A stretch of 64,000 bases of DNA from the NCBI GenBank assembly GCA_902800795.1, contig CADCFQ010000001.1, forward strand, positions 62,001 to 126,000. The letters run 5' to 3'. This stretch comes from an uncultured Ruminococcus sp. GTDB lineage: Bacteria; Bacillota; Clostridia; Oscillospirales; Ruminococcaceae. Below are positions 43,644 to 55,600 of the stretch, piece after piece. How positions within the stretch are numbered: the first letter of the stretch is position 1; each line of letters begins with the position of its first letter. Below the pieces are notes generated by a model. The model did no database searches. It had not been told where the DNA came from and saw only the letters and a list, made by a program, of their open reading frames with translations. Position numbers and translations under genes: made by a program.

Positions 43644-44654
43644 GTGACCGGGAAAACAAAAAACGCTCAGCCGCAGCTGACAAAGGAACAAAAAGACAAG
43701 CGCAGAAAAGCGCTGATAAAACTCGGCTCGATCACCGTTCTGACAGCGCTCGTGCTGCTGTTCGCCACAATTGCGTGGTTTACAATGAACAAAGAGACCG
43801 GGACCTCCGGCATGGGGGTGAAGGTCAAGGGAAAAAGCTTTGATCTTATCACTTTGAGCGATGATCAGGATAACAAAAACGGCGCTTTCTATTCCCCTTA
43901 TCATGAAGCTATACAGCGCGGTGAGACTGAGGGCTACGGCATCTGGCTCGTTGACGGCAGCTCAAACATCAACAACTACTCTTCATCGGGCTCGTCAGAA
44001 AGCTCTTTGGGGATCGAGCCGGGAAGCAGCGGAACTATCACGTTTTATATCAAGCCATACTCGGACGTTACAATAGATTTTACTTTTCAGACTATCGGAT
44101 ACATTTCGGGCACAGAGACTGTCGAGGGGCATCAGAGGACCACAATGACAGAGCTTTCGGCAAGCGAAGGGGATCCGGCGTGTTTTCTAAATGGACATAT
44201 TCTTTTGTTTGAACATCATGACACGTTTTACAGCGGACTTATCCCGGCAGACGGCAACGGCAGGAGAGTTCTGAGAAAAACCTTTGAAGTGGGCGGCAAT
44301 TACGATGCCGACACGAACGGTGACAACAGAAATGATGCTTACAGAGTAGATATACACTGGGTCTGGCCGGAAACACTTGATACGCTGGTATATAACGCTA
44401 ACGCTACGGATGCAGTAATGATCTGTGACAGGAATGCGGCTTCGGCACAAGGCGGCAATGATTATCAGCAGGTCGTCAATCATATATGCAGCTATCCGCA
44501 GTTTTTTCTGAAAGGTCTGCCGTCCGGCACTTCTTACACAGAGGCGCAGATCAAGGGCAAGAACGCAATGTATAATGATGCCGATCAGGATATCGGTATG
44601 AATGTGGAATATGTGCTGTTGAGACTGAGTACAGATACATCATCGGGAGATTGA
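43644..44654 (+). CDS. SipW-type surface protein, second subunit
   Basis: 336 residues from a GTG start with GAGGTGA upstream (another GTG lies three codons earlier). A charged N terminus of about 27 residues precedes the membrane/signal segment ITVLTALVLLFATIAWFTMN (30-49), whose AWFTMN matches the first subunit exactly. The rest is beta-rich and exported, with no anchor motif. It is first in the operon with the giant protein. Function unknown; a minor pilin or anchor subunit is possible. Confidence 0.7.
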   Translation: MTGKTKNAQPQLTKEQKDKRRKALIKLGSITVLTALVLLFATIAWFTMNKETGTSGMGVKVKGKSFDLITLSDDQDNKNGAFYSPYHEAIQRGETEGYGIWLVDGSSNINNYSSSGSSESSLGIEPGSSGTITFYIKPYSDVTIDFTFQTIGYISGTETVEGHQRTTMTELSASEGDPACFLNGHILLFEHHDTFYSGLIPADGNGRRVLRKTFEVGGNYDADTNGDNRNDAYRVDIHWVWPETLDTLVYNANATDAVMICDRNAASAQGGNDYQQVVNHICSYPQFFLKGLPSGTSYTEAQIKGKNAMYNDADQDIGMNVEYVLLRLSTDTSSGD

Positions 44655-44709
44655 CAGGACCGAATGGATCATATAGGGACTGATCTGAAAAGAAAGGAGG
44701 AGAGAGCTC

Positions 44710-45555
44710 ATGGATGAAAAGAAAAGCCTTATGCAGAGGTTCAAAGATTTGTCAAAACCTAAAAAGCTTCAGCTTGTCATGGCCTCTCTGCTTACTCTTG
44801 TCCTTGTGATCGGTATACCTGTATATGCCTGGTTTTCCTATTCGTCGAACATAGAGACCCTGGCAAAGATAAAGGCGCCGACGACACTTGATATCAAGTC
44901 AGGCCACGCATATTCTATCGAGTATCTCGATCTTTCCGATATTGATGCATCGGATGTAGACGAAAACGGAGTCGGGTCTAAGGATTATATTTTTGCCGTT
45001 AAAGCGGGAAGCAGCATCAGCTCGTATGATATCCAGATAGCCCATACGACCAATATCCCGTTTACATATGAGCTTTACAGAGCCAGTGAGCTCGGGGAGG
45101 GCAATAACCCTCCGCCGGGTACTGTGGCTACATTCGTATATCATAATGAGCAGACCGAAGAGTCCATTTCATATTATTACGGATATGCGTCTAATTCATC
45201 AGACAGCGAAGATTCCGTGGCTGTGCCGGGGAGCTCAAAGCTTGAGCTGACCGATCTGAATCCCGACGGCGACACGTTTGGAAGGATACTTGGAAAAAAG
45301 AATGATGCTTCCGGTATCTATTCGGAAAAGACAGGGTATTCCGGTGCCGATGATCCGCAGCTGTATGCTGTACCGCTGTATTCGCAGCATACGGGTATCA
45401 AAACATGGAATCCCGCCGCTGACTATTTTATATTAAGATTAAAATGGAACACAAAGAATGATAATACGGCTTTTGCAAAATGGAATGCGGCTGAGAATAA
45501 CAAAGAAACGGATATGATCTACATATCGGCAAAGGCATCGGCAGGGTCGGGCTAA
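44710..45555 (+). CDS. Exported protein with AWF-type signal segment
   Basis: 281 residues. A cytoplasmic Lys-rich stretch, hydrophobic segment LVMASLLTLVLVIGIPVYAW (22-41), then WFSYSSN, a variant of the AWFTMN site. The remainder is an extracellular-type domain of unknown family. A very strong ribosome site (AAAGGAGGAGAG) precedes the ATG. It lies between the second subunit and the next envelope protein, in the same operon. Confidence 0.68.
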   Translation: MDEKKSLMQRFKDLSKPKKLQLVMASLLTLVLVIGIPVYAWFSYSSNIETLAKIKAPTTLDIKSGHAYSIEYLDLSDIDASDVDENGVGSKDYIFAVKAGSSISSYDIQIAHTTNIPFTYELYRASELGEGNNPPPGTVATFVYHNEQTEESISYYYGYASNSSDSEDSVAVPGSSKLELTDLNPDGDTFGRILGKKNDASGIYSEKTGYSGADDPQLYAVPLYSQHTGIKTWNPAADYFILRLKWNTKNDNTAFAKWNAAENNKETDMIYISAKASAGSG

Positions 45556-45590
45556 GTGATGCCAAATACTATAATGAGGAGGAAACAGCT

Positions 45591-46655
45591 TTGAAGAGAT
45601 TTTTCAAAAAACTGAAAAAACACTGGATAACAGTGTGGCTCGTTGCGGCTGTTCTTGGTGTTGGCATTTTTGTTGTTATTGCTACATACACCGGTATCTA
45701 CTCGGTGAAGAGAGTCGTATCGATGAAACAGCCGGCAGGAGTGCTTTTTTCCTCAAACAGTATGCAGCCCTCATCTGACACTTCGATCCCGACGAGACAT
45801 CTGACAACATCGCAGAGCAGCGGAAAATATGTTTATAACCTGACTGTATGTGATTTTGCACAGTCCGACCCGCTTACCAGATATGTCAGCGAAAACGGTC
45901 TTTTCTACGATCTGACAGCACAGCTTTGTGTAAAGCAGAATGGCGAGTATTATCCGGTCAGTGATACAACGAATGTGACAAGAGATGTCAGGACCCATGC
46001 GGAGAACACAAATTTTGCTATCAAGTATGTTTCCGATGGCGGAACGGATGTATCATCGGATAATGATAATACGGAACGATCTCTTGCCAACGGCGCTGAG
46101 GTCAGATTTCCTGATCAGAGGATACGTCCGCAGCAGAACGGCAGCGTATTGCCTAACGGAACAAACAAGTATGCGGTGACCTTTGATCCTTACGAGCTGG
46201 GAGATAATCAGCTCATAGATTACTATATAAAGGTCAGGGCTACCCCGAAAGATGACTCGCTTCCTACGTTATCCTGCTATCTTTATCTTACCAGATCCGT
46301 TACCAGGGATTCTGCATGGAGAGGAAGATTACAGGAACTGACAGGGCATCCAAACTATGATGCATACAACTATATCATCGAAGGCAGCGGAAAAGGAACA
46401 GTAACCGTGCGCTGGAATTCCAGCTATATAGATGTCAGCGAAGTGTTCCTTGCACAGAATGGCCTTACAGGAAGCGTTGTAACAGAAGCTGAGGATGCGA
46501 ATCATAATGTTTGGAAGTATTTTGTTCTAGATGTCGGAGATGAGGTCAACGGCACTGTTATAAGTCGTTATGAGCTTCAGCTCTATAAGAATAACAAAAA
46601 CGAAAATTACAGTAATGTACTGAACTATATAAGCTGCACCTATGTGGCAGATTAG
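45591..46655 (+). CDS. Membrane-anchored surface-locus protein
   Basis: 354 residues from a TTG start 8 nt behind AGGAGGAAA. Lys-rich N terminus, then one membrane segment (WITVWLVAAVLGVGIFVVIA, 12-31), without the AWF motif. The long external part is beta-rich with no recognised family. Placed directly before the giant gene (21 nt gap), it may help to dock or export that protein. Confidence 0.65.
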   Translation: MKRFFKKLKKHWITVWLVAAVLGVGIFVVIATYTGIYSVKRVVSMKQPAGVLFSSNSMQPSSDTSIPTRHLTTSQSSGKYVYNLTVCDFAQSDPLTRYVSENGLFYDLTAQLCVKQNGEYYPVSDTTNVTRDVRTHAENTNFAIKYVSDGGTDVSSDNDNTERSLANGAEVRFPDQRIRPQQNGSVLPNGTNKYAVTFDPYELGDNQLIDYYIKVRATPKDDSLPTLSCYLYLTRSVTRDSAWRGRLQELTGHPNYDAYNYIIEGSGKGTVTVRWNSSYIDVSEVFLAQNGLTGSVVTEAEDANHNVWKYFVLDVGDEVNGTVISRYELQLYKNNKNENYSNVLNYISCTYVAD

Positions 46656-46676
46656 TATAAGGCAGGTGAGCAGGTA

Positions 46677-49600
46677 ATGAATAGAAAAAAGAGTTTATCA
46701 AAACGATTTCTGAGTCTGGTTATGGCCATGGCTCTTACTGTCAACATCTGCTTTGGTGACTTTATGCCTTTTGAGGGTCTGTTCGATGCTTTGTTAAAGA
46801 CTGAGGCTGCTTATGTGCCAAGTAAAAACATAAATGAATTCAGCACAGGCAATATCTCGCTTGGCTATGATGACTTCAAGGCATATGCTTATTATTACCG
46901 GAATGAAGAAAGCTTTGCACAAGCACATCAGAATGACTCCATAACACTTACCTTCCAGACGATAGATACGATCGATTCGGAATACAGTCCGCTCGGAACA
47001 AAGAAATATCCTTTTAACGGTTCGCTTTTGTTCAGCGTTGCCGATGGAGTTTACGAATATACCCTCAAGACGAACACACCGCTGTTTGATTATATTTCGG
47101 ATAATGCAGTTATCGGCAACAGTGTTACATTGAATCTTTTCAGTATGACGGCCGGAAATGCTCTTCTGGCCAATCATGTCGAGGATGCAGATTCGACCGC
47201 CGGAAACGGTACTGCAAACTGGAATATAAATCTGGCTCATCAGTATGGAAGCTATCAGTCCTTGACCAGCCAGCCCTATGCAGGCGTTATAGGCGAAATG
47301 ATGGCGGGAGCTTCCGTGAAGCTGCAGTTTAACGATTATCAGAGTACAGCTGTAAGCTCATCAGACAATGTAGGTATGATCTGCGGCGAAATGGCTGAGG
47401 ATTCATCGATCACTCTGGAGCTTACAGAGAATACAGCCATGAATGTTACTTCTACCGGCGTCGGCACTTCAGCAGGTGCGCTGGTCGGAAAAATGAACTC
47501 CGGCTCTGAACTTATCCTTGCAAAGATCCCTGCCGCATCGACCTCTTCATCGGTCACGGCAAGCGGTACGGGAAGCTATGCAGGCGGTCTGGTCGGATGG
47601 GCAAACAATGCATCTGTGACAGTACCGTCAGGTGGTATGAAGGTCGGGGATACAACAACAAGCGTTATGGTCATCCCTGTCCGGGGGACAGTAACAGCGG
47701 CATCGGGCAGCGCAGGCGGCTTGTTCGGATATTATAAGAACAATGACAGCGCAGGCATTTTTGATCTGAAGGAATATGATATCGAAGCTACCGTTTTCGG
47801 TGAAAACTGCGGCGGTGTCTTCGGTGCGCTTGAAAATGAAAAAGGAGAGCAAACATCTGCTGCAAAGCTGACTGTTAAAAACACAGCAAATGCAGGAACT
47901 GTGAATGTTAGTTCCGGCAACAATGCAAATAAGGGCTACTTTGGCGGTATCGCAGGAATATATACATCCGATGACCTTGCCAACAGCCTGGAGCTTGACG
48001 GCTTTACGGTCACATCAACAGCCAATGCTGCGTTTGACTCGTATGGCGGAGCGATAGGCATTGCCGGCTCCGCAGCGTATGTAAAGGCTGATGGCTTGAC
48101 GGTCAATTCCACTAATGCCGGCAAAAAGGATAGTGATTCGTTTTACGGCGGTCTGATCGGAAAAACGTCTGATAATAATGGTGTGTTTGTAGATCTTGGA
48201 AGCTTTACACTTAATGCACCGAATTTCAAGGGCGGCGGAGTAGTCGGAAGCTTTAAGAATGGTGTACTGCGTCTTAGCGGAGTGACCAATATGTCAGCAG
48301 CTAAGGCTGCAAGAGGCGGTCAGCTTATTGGCGAGAATGACAATGTGCTCACCTATGCTCTTGGCACAGGCTCTAACGGCACAGCCTACGAAAACGGCTG
48401 GACATTTACACGTTCAAACGGCTCGCAGGTCGACGACCTTGGAACATGGGGCGAGGTAGTGCGTGTTGCTGACATAGAGGACAAGAACAGCGGGATCCTC
48501 ACTCTTGACAGTTCAGCTCATACGGTAACGGTGAAAGCAGCCAAGACTTCAATGGGTACAGATGCTGATTTTGCAAAAACCGCACTCAATATCCAGCTCA
48601 ATCAGGGCAATAATTATGATTGCCTCAAATTTACAGGCGACAGCGAAAATACAAGGGAAACTCTGCTCGCAAGCGATAGCCTGTCACTGAGTGCGGATAT
48701 TTCCCTTGCCGGCAAAGGTATCACAGGCTTTATGCGTGACGGCGGTGATGTAAGCACTATCGGTAGCTTCACCGGAACGTTCAATGGAAATGATAAAACT
48801 ATCACTCTTGCAAGCGGCGAGAGCTTTGGGACCGTTGCAAGCGGTCAGACCGAGGGAATGGGTCAGATCTACCGCCATCAGTATAACGGTCTGTTTGCTG
48901 TTATCGGAAACGGCACAAGCGGCACAGGTACGGTAAATAATCTTACTATTGATGGGAGCATTACTGTCCATAACAAGATCGATGGCATGAACATCGGCGG
49001 TATCGCAGCTGTATCAATGGGAAATACAACGCTTACGAGCATTAATGCAAGCCAGACTATAAATTATAAAGAGCCTTCAAAGGTAGATGGTACAGAGGCT
49101 GCCGGAAAGAATATCGGTGGTCTTATTGGTCTTGCATCGAACAGCTCAGATAACGGTACAATCGCGATATCGGGAACCAGCTCCATAAGCACGACTCTTA
49201 ACATCAGCGGTTCATATGCAAGCTGGAACTGCTTCGGTTCCGCAATCGGAAAAGTGACATCTCCTGCGTTTATCATCAATATCGCACAGGGGGAGTCTGA
49301 TAAATTGACTGTGGCTTCCAAGATGGTTGATAATAGTTTTACCGCAGGCGGAAATACCGACAGCGGCGGTCTGATAGGACGCATCACTTCGGGTACTTAT
49401 GTAGATAGGAAAGTCAATATCAAGAATCTTGAATTTGACGGATGTACTATAGTTAATAAAGCATCGTCAAATGGCGGCGGATTTCTCGGGTATTCATGGC
49501 TTGATACTGAAACAACTATTGAAGGTCTTACAGTAAAAAATGGCACGATTAACAATACAACTCCGAATGTCGGCGTTATGTGCTATGAAGCAACAGGTAA

Positions 49601-52600
49601 GTGGAAGGTAAACAATCTTACAGTTACAAAGATGTCGCTGTCCGGCGGGGCAGGGGCTTCCCTTGGTATGCTTGTAAATAAGACTTATAGCGATAAAAAA
49701 GGACTCTATTTGGATGTTCTTAACGCAGGCTATACTCTCACCGATAAATCAGGAGATACTGGTATAGCATTGCCTGCGTCACTGGGAATATATGACGAAA
49801 TCGCAGCGTATTCGGCAAGCAGTGTACTTGGTGGTGGTGACGGAACGGGTGTTATCTCTGTCAATATGAACAGCACAAGAGGCGGATCGCTAACAAGAAT
49901 AACTGAAACAGGCACCTATCAGAACCAGCTGACAAGTGCTTCTTCAGCAGCGCTCGAAGATACCAATTACGCAAATGACAAATCAAGATACTATTATAAT
50001 CTTGACAGAATGAGCAGCTCCGATGCAGGCCAGAATCTTGTTTTGTGGAGCGTGAACAAGTATGCAGCATCAAATATTTCGGGCGAGTTTACGTTTGACA
50101 GCACTCTTAGCGGCGAAGCCAACCTGACAGGTCTGTCATTCTATCCCGTTGCAAACGCTGCAGACGTGACGCTCAGCGGTCTGAATGTGACCTTTGATTA
50201 CAGCGGAATATACGGAGCCGAAAGCGTATTCGGCACATCTAATCCCACGGATAGCTATATCCGTGATCCGGGTGTTGCAAACCAGCACTACCTGATGCAC
50301 AGTGGACTGTTTATCAATGTTCCCGCAGGAAAAACCGTAACTGTTACCGGTTCATCATCTATCGGCGGCAATTTCCTTGAGGTCGGTGATTATAAAGCTG
50401 CGCTTATCAGCGGCACTATGAATGGTAATCTGAAGGTAACAGGCTCGCTTAAGCTTAAAGGTCTTACTCCCAAAACAACAGGCAATGTAGCCTATAACCA
50501 GGGCTATCTCCTTATGAACAATATCTCACGCCCTGATTCGCAGACGGCAACTGTCACACTGGAACTGAATAACGTTTCCACAAGCGACTATTCAAGCACA
50601 GCACAGACAGCCGTTGCTAAGAGCCTTATCGGTCCTGCGGACGGCAGAAGCCTGAACTTTAAGTTCTCAGGTATCAAGCTCGATTCAAGAAAAGCAACTG
50701 TTCCCGACACTGATGTGACGGATGTTAATACTACGCTCACGAGTAAATACGGAACATCAAGGTCTATTTTCTCAGATGCAACACTGGTTTATTCCATCAA
50801 CACCGACCAGTACGCTGAACTTATCTACAACTTTACAAGAGATAACGACTGGGGAAGCGGCGACAGAAACGTTACCTACGGCAGTGAGATCTCCAATTCT
50901 AAGGAGTATGCAGGTCAGGAAAAGAAGTACTCCGGTGATCCGAGAAACTATACAAGACCTGACCAGGACAGCAATACGGAATATACATTCTCGGATAGTA
51001 TTTTCCTGCCGTATGTATACACCTCTTATGATCCTGACGCTGACCACACGAACAAGTATAACAGAGAAATAAAAGTCAATGTGGTTACAGAGGTCGAGTG
51101 GGAAGGCTGCGGAAGCTACAACGATCCGTACTTGATCAAAGACGCAAAACAGCTTGTAGCTGTGGCTAAATTCCTGCAGACCGGTAAAGCAAGTGACCTG
51201 GGTTCGATCATCCTTCCTGTCAATTCAGCCAACTTTAGCGGTATTGACAAATCCACAAAGGGAGACCGCTGGTGTACTGATAAAACCGGTAATACCTATC
51301 ATGCATTATTCGCTAATGAAGGCGAAACAGATTTCAAATCAGGTAATAATACCTGGACTGCTGAAAATGTCCAGTATTATCTTGCCGGTGCTTATTACAA
51401 GATAGGCAAACCTATTGAACTCGGAACCGATTTTGTCGGGCTTGGCGGTAAAACTGCCAATACAGCTTTCCGTGGAGTCATCGTTGGCGAAAAAAACAAC
51501 TCCGGAGAGCCAGGATATACTATCATCAACAAGAGCACAAGTCCGTTTATAACCGTAACAAACGGCTGCGTGGTCAAGGATATCAATATTAAAGTTGATT
51601 ATAACATACCCCTTACTCAAGGAAACAATGGTACAACTGATGCCTATTTCGGATATAATCATACACAGACGGATGTATGCAGAAATTACGGCGGCATTAT
51701 CGGCGAGGTAATGGGCGGCGACAATATCATCGACAACAGCTATGTGACATTTGAAAGCGGCAGAAAGATCACCCTCAGCGGCAGCAACGGCACTATCGTG
51801 CCTGTCGGCGGCTATGTGGGAGTGGTTGTCTTTGGTGCGCTCGTTTTCAAGAATATGGACGCAAGAAAGACTACTCTTTCAAACATCGGGCTGAATGTTG
51901 TTTACAGTAATGGCAATACCAGCACGACAAGCGGTGTTAATCTGGCTAACAGTGTAGATAGTACTAATCAGGAATCCTGGGCGGCTATCTATGTCAACCC
52001 TCTTGTTGGCCGTGTTATAAACGGCTACGCTGTTAACGAGACGGGCGGCAGTGCTAAGGATGCCAATGGAGATCCGGTAGATCAGTTTTCCAACTCCGAG
52101 GATGGCAAGTATCATGATGATGGCAGTACCACGAGAACCGGAACAATCGAACATACACTTAAAAACGGCGCAAAGCACTATTCTATTGCCGATATCGACC
52201 CTTATTACGGCAAAACGGCTGAACAGTGGAATGCACTTACCGATGCACAAAAAAATGCACTCATGCTCGATGTGAGCACAGTTCCTGTTGATACAGCAAA
52301 TGACGGCACTATTAACGTGCCTAACGCACAGGCTTTGTTTGTGCTGTCCTTAATTACGCAGTCCACGGCGGGAACGGCGACGGAAATATACGGAACAGCC
52401 ATTGATCAATCCGATACAGGAGAGGTAGAAACCTCTCGCGAAGAAGATCCGGACGGCAATATCACGATCTATAAGTCAAGAACCATTGTGAACTCTTTGC
52501 CTGCAAAAGATTATACTAACTCTCTGTCTTACGGAACATACAGTGATTCAGTTTACGGTATGAGCCATAATGCTGATTACAGTGATGTAGGAACAAATAG

Positions 52601-55600
52601 TGCTTTTACTGATATTACCGACTATTCTGAACTTGCAAGTATGGACACTGCGGCAAGCTCAGCGATTCCTTATATCATCAGGCATTATACTGTGGGTGAA
52701 ACAGGTGGTAAAACAACTACGACGACTGAAACGGATTCTGTTACTAAATCAAGAACAGAAACCCAGGAAGTAGAAAAAGTTATTACTTACAATTTAGGGG
52801 ATGTATTTACTCCAGATGAATCTTCGGATTTAGATGGACAAATACTTGTTATTAGAGGAATACATGGTAGAGGAAGTGAACACTATTTGGTAGATTCACC
52901 GGGTAATCCCGGTGATAGACGAAATGCGGTTTTGGCGTGTGACACAGATATAAGTAATGCTGCGGAGATTCACTTTGAAAAGCAGAGCAATGGAAAATAC
53001 TTTCTCTGGTGTGGAACAGAAACAAATAAACAGTATCTTAGTATTACGCCACTGGTGAAAACAAACTCGCTTACAAATTATAATCCGAATGAGAGAGGAA
53101 ATCTCGAGATTGGGTCAACACCTTTTCCTTTTGATGTGTCATTCTATAGACAAAATAGTAGTACTTGGTTGGATAATAATGAGAATTATTATTGGACAAT
53201 AAGCGGAACGGTTACGGTCAATAATCAGCAAAAAACAATGTATATAAACTACGATAAAGATAGATTATATTATTGTGGATATGTACAAGGCAGTGGGAAC
53301 CCTGGTACTAATAATTTTGATAAAGGAAATAGACTAAGACTATACCATACTGAAGCTACTATAACCAAAAATGTTGAAGAAATAATTAGCGTTGATTATA
53401 CAGAAACAACCATAACCACAACGAATACAACAACAACGACGTTTAGCTACCCTGCACGCTGTTTGACAAGTACGGCAGGCTACTATGACATAACGCTGAA
53501 CGGCACCGACACCACCTATCAGCTGCCCGACAGCTTCCGTGGATTGGGCTGCGTTGGAATGTATGATTCGGCTTCGGGAAAAGCTAATCCATATCCTATA
53601 AAGCTGAATACTTTTGATGGAAACGAAAAAACAATAGATGTAGATATTTTCCTTAACAAGTTCAACAAGGATAATTATTTCAACAAACTTCATAAGAACA
53701 CAGATCAGGATTTTTCTGTAGCTGCAAACCATACTACTATCAATGGTAATACCAATACTGATAACCACGGTATCGGTCTGTTTGATTCCGTTATTATGAA
53801 AGATTCAAGCAGCAAGTTCAGCGATTTTGAACTTACTGGTTCGGTCAGAACGGCAATATATAATTATTCCTATGATTCTCGTGGGGAATGCCATGATATT
53901 TCTGCCGATAATCTTTTCCTGAGTGCAGGAGGAGTATGCGGATGGGCAAGGAATAATCCTGTCGATGTTGGATTTGAAGGTATTGACCTTAATGATTTGA
54001 CAGTATGCGGTACAAATCATTTCGGAGGACTTTTGGGCTATTCTGGTCTTCAGTCTCCGGCTTCTGCGAATGATACAACCTCTTATCATATTTGGATAAA
54101 AGAATGCACTGCTGATAATATTTCCATTAAAGCTACAGCAGGCTCTACGGTCGGTGATGCAAGACAGGCAAGATGTGGAATGGGGGCTTTCGTTGGAAAG
54201 GTTCAGGAGGGTGCCGTATATATTTATGGTACTTCTTATGAAGACGACAATCCTGATGCGGATGGTAATTATGCTGAAGTACTGATCGATCGCTTTGAAT
54301 TAACTTCAGGAGATACATTAAATTACAACATGTCAGCCGGCGGTTTGGTTGGTTTTGCAGGTAATGGATGTAAGATATATGACATGCGTGTCTCTTCGAA
54401 GAGTTCAGCTGTAACGATCGGCGGAAATTTGGTGAACTTTGCCGGTGGAATGGTTGGCGGAATGCAGTCTTCGTTGAGTGGCGGTAAAACCGGTGTAGCA
54501 GTATTCAAAAACTGTATAGTTGATAATATCAACGTGAATGGTAACTATGCCGGCGGAATTTATGGTGGAAAATGGGATTCCGGCTGGACAACATATTCCA
54601 TAACAATGGACAACTGTAAGATGATCGGAACTCCGGGAACACATAATACTATATTTGGAAATGATTCTTTCGGAGATAACAACAATAATACTGTCAACCA
54701 TGTGGCTTATGCCGGCGGATTGATAGGAAAGCTGTATCCTTTCACAAATCTTGATGATAATAATCAGGTTACGTACAACGTGCTTATCAAGGATTGCTTA
54801 GTCAGCAATTATGATATCACGGCGGCTACTACTGCGACAAGCTATGCAGGGGGATTTATAGGTTATGCAAGTTCTGTCAACAACAGTGTTACCTGCTATA
54901 TGCATGACAGTTCTGTTGAAAACTGTAAAATCGGCGCAAACGGAAACTATGCAGGTGGTGTTGTAGGAAGAATCATACGGAAAGATAATAATGAGATATT
55001 AGGTTACAATATTAAACTGGATAAGATCACTACGGATGCCGGCGACAAAATGGGAGCCTGGATAGGATCTGCTCCAAGCGATACTACTTCACAAAAAACA
55101 AGTATCCAGCTTGTTGGTATGGCAATCTATGGAAACGGATATAAGAATGTCGGGAATGATGCAAGCCTTGGTACAGCTTCCTTCGTCTTCGCCGACTATG
55201 ACGGTGCGAGTGAGGGTACAACAGTAAATAATGTTACCACATATCCGACAAGGGTGTCAACGTTCAACAATACTTATAATGTAGAAATGCCCAAATACCC
55301 ATATATTAACATCAATCCTCAGTCATCTATGGGCACGGGCGAGATCATATCGGGTGACGGTGCGGTCCTTTACGGTCAGAACGTTTCAATGGCTGCCAAG
55401 ATCTATTCAGAGCTTGGAGACACAAACAATACAAGACGTTATACAACGTTTGTTGATACCGAGATAACAACTACCGGTAAAAAGATAGGCGACTACCTTA
55501 GGGCATCGCCAGGTTTTGAAGGTGATAAGATCACAACGTGGAAAACTGAGATCGGTTCAACTCCTTCCGGAGTCGAGGACTTTGCAATGATAGTTATAGC

